64,000 nt of DNA from the NCBI RefSeq assembly GCF_011039175.1, contig NZ_JAAKEN010000002.1:124001-188000 (forward strand), given 5' to 3'. The notes beneath the pieces are model-generated. The model ran no database searches, was not told where the DNA came from, and was given only the letters and a program-made list of their open reading frames with translations. Below, piece by piece: positions 62,513 through 64,000 of this stretch. Each line of letters opens with the position of its first letter. Position 1 is the stretch's first letter. The position numbers and the translations under genes were made by a program. This stretch comes from Slackia sp. ZJ119. Lineage in GTDB: Bacteria; Actinomycetota; Coriobacteriia; Coriobacteriales; Eggerthellaceae.

Positions 62513-62541
62513 ATTATAGGCTTGTCTTTTCTGCTTGTCTA
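62513..62541 (-). promoter_or_regulatory. Predicted cas operon promoter
   Basis: Minus strand: -35 TAGACA (62541-62536), 17-bp spacer, -10 TATAAT (62518-62513), giving a start near 62506 and a ~50-nt leader before cas3. The two hexamers match the consensus at 11 of 12 positions. Confidence 0.8.
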
Positions 62542-62549
62542 TAAGAATA

Positions 62550-62566
62550 TTCAAAATAATTTAGGT
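62550..62566 (+). promoter_or_regulatory. PAM plus 14-nt target of the orphan crRNA, beside the cas promoter
   Basis: TTC at 62550-62552, then AAAATAATTTAGGT at 62553-62566. The 14 nt are identical to the first 14 nt of the spacer-like segment read from the solitary repeat at 62675-62649. TTC is the known type I-C PAM. The site begins 8 bp upstream of the -35 box of cas3. Confidence 0.8.
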
Positions 62567-62583
62567 TAAAATTAGCTCCTGAT

Positions 62584-62617
62584 AAGGAAAGGCCGGCAAG
62601 TCTGCCGGCCTTTCCTT
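62584..62617 (-). terminator. 15-bp hairpin ending the mini-CRISPR unit
   Basis: AAGGAAAGGCCGGCA (62584-62598) pairs perfectly with TGCCGGCCTTTCCTT (62603-62617), loop AGTC. It lies exactly at the end of the 31-nt spacer-like segment. The U-content comes only from the stem (CCTTTCCTT), so it is a terminator-like hairpin rather than a textbook one. Confidence 0.65.
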
Positions 62618-62675
62618 CGTTCGATGCGCACAGCACCTAAATTATTTTGTTTCAACCCACGCCCCCTCGAGCGAC
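62618..62675 (-). CRISPR. Orphan mini-CRISPR: one shortened repeat plus 31-nt spacer
   Basis: Minus strand 62675-62649 is a 27-nt repeat derivative: GTCGC start, a shortened stem CGCTC-GAGG-GGGCG, and the intact GGGTTGAAAC handle. It differs from the array repeat only by loss of the stem centre. The next 31 nt (62648-62618) start AAAATAATTTAGGT and run to the 15-bp hairpin. No second repeat follows. A weak TAGAAT -10-like site lies just upstream. Confidence 0.85.
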
Positions 62676-62742
62676 GGTTGCATTCTAACAAGACCGAGAC
62701 GAAACAGACGGGCTCACCATAACAAAACCCTTTGGGCGGTCC

Positions 62743-62760
62743 TGTACCATAAACGGTACA
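62743..62760. promoter_or_regulatory. Palindrome between the mini-CRISPR and the kinase gene
   Basis: TGTACC (62743-62748) and GGTACA (62755-62760) with a 6-nt spacer form a perfect dyad. It is a candidate operator upstream of the mini-CRISPR unit. A T-run at 62768-62773 (plus strand) may help end neighbouring transcripts. Confidence 0.45.
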
Positions 62761-62834
62761 CTTAAATACTTTTTTCGATTTTTTCGGACGAGGGAAACGC
62801 CGATGGAGGCTGTCGTGGCCTGAGTCAGCTTCCC

Positions 62835-63719
62835 CTATCCCAGCTCTCGCCTCAGATCGGCGCACATGCGGCGGGCTTCGGACGCGTCGCCGTTTTTCCA
62901 GAGCTCTTCGATGACCGCCGCGTTGTTGCGCACGTCGTGACGCGCATGGGCGGCCCGCTCCACCGCGACGGCCGCCTCACGGAATTCAGCCATGCAGCTG
63001 TCGACCCGCTCTTCCAGCATGCGCGAACGCAGCTCCACCATCCGCCGCCGCGACGAAGCCGCCACAGCGACCACGACCGCCACGTCGGCCAGCACGAACA
63101 GCACGACCACCGCGAGCGAAAACGCCATGATCGGCAGCTGGTCGTTCACCCCGTACAGGATGCGCACGATGAGCGTCAGGATCGCCAGCTGCACAAGAGG
63201 AAACCCAATGAGGCTCGTTGCCGTGAGCGGCATGATGCCGAACTGCTCGCCGCGCAGCAGCCCGACCGCCTCCAAGAACCTGCCGAGCAGCGCAAACGCC
63301 ACCGCCATCAGAATGATGTTGACGGCAACGAGCAGGGTGCATTCCGGCAGATGAGCGAAGGCAACGTCGTAATCCGCAATCACCTCGCCGGTCACCAGCA
63401 TCCACTCCACGCCAAGCGCGAAATCCATGAGCATCATGACGACGCTCGCAAGCAGCGCGATGGTCAAACGACGCCAAAGCTTGATCTCCCCAAAGAACAC
63501 GGGCGAAAACGAGACGACCGCCGAAAGAGCGACCCGCTGCCACGAGCCGACTTCCCAGAAAACCAGAATGAGCAGCGCCGCCGCAAGAATCTGGATCGCC
63601 CAGTAGAGCCATTTTCGCTGCACGCCGAAAAACCGGCACAAGGCCCCGGCATATATCACCTGCGCAGGCACCGATCCGATCAGCATGACGACCACGTGCT
63701 CGAAATCGTATCCGGTCAT
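62835..63719 (-). CDS. Sensor half of a split histidine kinase (membrane and phospho-acceptor domains)
   Basis: 294 aa. About six to seven hydrophobic segments (AgrC/GHKL-kinase-like sensor), then a coiled coil and the phospho-acceptor helix region HARHDVRNNAAVIEEL with the candidate His. The protein stops about 30 residues later, with no ATPase domain. The ATG at 63719 overlaps the stop of an upstream frame that encodes a GHKL ATPase end (ATGA overlap), with AAAGGAGG upstream. So catalytic and acceptor domains are made as separate, coupled proteins. Confidence 0.75.
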   Translation of the reverse strand: MTGYDFEHVVVMLIGSVPAQVIYAGALCRFFGVQRKWLYWAIQILAAALLILVFWEVGSWQRVALSAVVSFSPVFFGEIKLWRRLTIALLASVVMMLMDFALGVEWMLVTGEVIADYDVAFAHLPECTLLVAVNIILMAVAFALLGRFLEAVGLLRGEQFGIMPLTATSLIGFPLVQLAILTLIVRILYGVNDQLPIMAFSLAVVVLFVLADVAVVVAVAASSRRRMVELRSRMLEERVDSCMAEFREAAVAVERAAHARHDVRNNAAVIEELWKNGDASEARRMCADLRRELG

Positions 63720-64000
63720 CGCCCGCACGCCTCCTTTTGCGGCGAAATGCGCGAAGCGTCGCTGCGAAGCTCGAGCCGCGTGTCGAAAACGCCCTCGTCG
63801 GACGCCGTCGAAAGCGAGCCGCCGTGCCGCGCCGCCAAGCTTCTTAGAATCGACAAGCCCCAGCCATGCTTGGGCATTTTCGATTCCCTGCCAGGGCGGC
63901 CCAAAGCGAACTGTGGCCGAGAAGCACGCTTAAAGTCCTGGTCGGAGCAGCTGTTGCGCATGGCGATCACGAGGGTTTCGCCATCGTAGGCCGCATCCAT
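63716..64000 (-). CDS. GHKL ATPase half of the split kinase (5' part outside window)
   Basis: 94 residues visible. LVIAMRNSC is the strand after the N box, and KMPKHGWGLSILRSLAARHGG is the G2-box region of GHKL histidine-kinase ATPases, then the closing strands TRLEL. The N box itself would lie beyond the window, so the ATG at 64000 is probably internal. It overlaps the sensor-half gene by 4 bp. Confidence 0.7.
   Translation of the reverse strand: MDAAYDGETLVIAMRNSCSDQDFKRASRPQFALGRPGRESKMPKHGWGLSILRSLAARHGGSLSTASDEGVFDTRLELRSDASRISPQKEACGR

Noticed and set aside
62457-62583. A CreT-like toxin RNA between the mini-CRISPR and cas3, as in CreTA modules.
   Set aside because: The only promoter found there reads straight into cas3 with a normal leader, and no minimal start-plus-rare-codon frame stands out. 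Autorepression of cas is the simpler reading.

Overview
This window looks like a chromosomal segment of a high-GC anaerobic actinobacterium of the class Coriobacteriia, most likely family Eggerthellaceae (Eggerthella/Slackia-like). That is an inference. It rests on GC-rich codon use, an indolepyruvate:ferredoxin oxidoreductase beside a phenylacetate-CoA ligase, an NRAMP-related magnesium-type transporter of the kind characterised from Eggerthella, GW-repeat surface proteins and a complete type I-C CRISPR-Cas locus.

Layout. 1-3.5 kb: the 3' half of a Wadjet anti-plasmid operon (end of jetC, then jetD). 3.6-6.8 kb: a MacB/FtsX-type ABC exporter. 7.0-7.6 kb: tRNA-Arg(ACG) and D-aminoacyl-tRNA deacylase. 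8.2-11.6 kb: a four-gene thiamine-precursor ABC transporter operon under a TPP riboswitch. 11.7-19.4 kb: housekeeping genes on the minus strand (DUF554, trmB, class I aldolase, a CmpB-type membrane protein, pfkB-moaB-moeA). 19.9-24.3 kb: aldehyde dehydrogenase, then an accessory patch with a DUF4160 gene broken by an in-frame TGA, DUF2442, an alpha/beta hydrolase and a RelE/ParE-type toxin-antitoxin pair. 24.6-30.1 kb: a two-component system, a spermidine-synthase-like protein, a DUF5662 protein and a DUF4143 ATPase. 30.3-35.3 kb: an asparagine synthetase lacking its N-terminal cysteine, then an MgtE-domain/NRMT magnesium pair. 35.5-45.5 kb: two GW-repeat surface proteins (one under a cobalamin riboswitch), an Rrf2 regulator, 5-FTHF cyclo-ligase, ssb and an NhaC-family carrier under a lysine riboswitch. 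45.5-52.1 kb: an SSS symporter, paaK and iorAB. 52.4-62.7 kb: a 28-repeat array and cas3-cas5-cas8c-cas7-cas4-cas1-cas2. 62.8-64.0 kb: a histidine kinase split into two overlapping genes.

The most striking item is upstream of cas3. A solitary shortened CRISPR repeat (62649-62675), read in the same direction as the array, is followed by a 31-nt spacer-like stretch and a 15-bp hairpin. The first 14 nt of that stretch exactly match 62553-62566, directly next to a TTC (the type I-C PAM) and 8 bp upstream of the -35 box of the predicted cas3 promoter. This is the architecture expected of a mini-CRISPR whose crRNA guides Cascade to repress its own cas operon without cleavage.

Other unexplained structure includes two ~254-bp AT-rich elements with matching terminal inverted repeats, two 70-nt near-identical palindromes, a 110-nt rod-like hairpin before the folate gene, GC-rich minisatellites at many gene ends, and degenerate trailer CRISPR repeats whose hairpins are preserved by compensatory changes.
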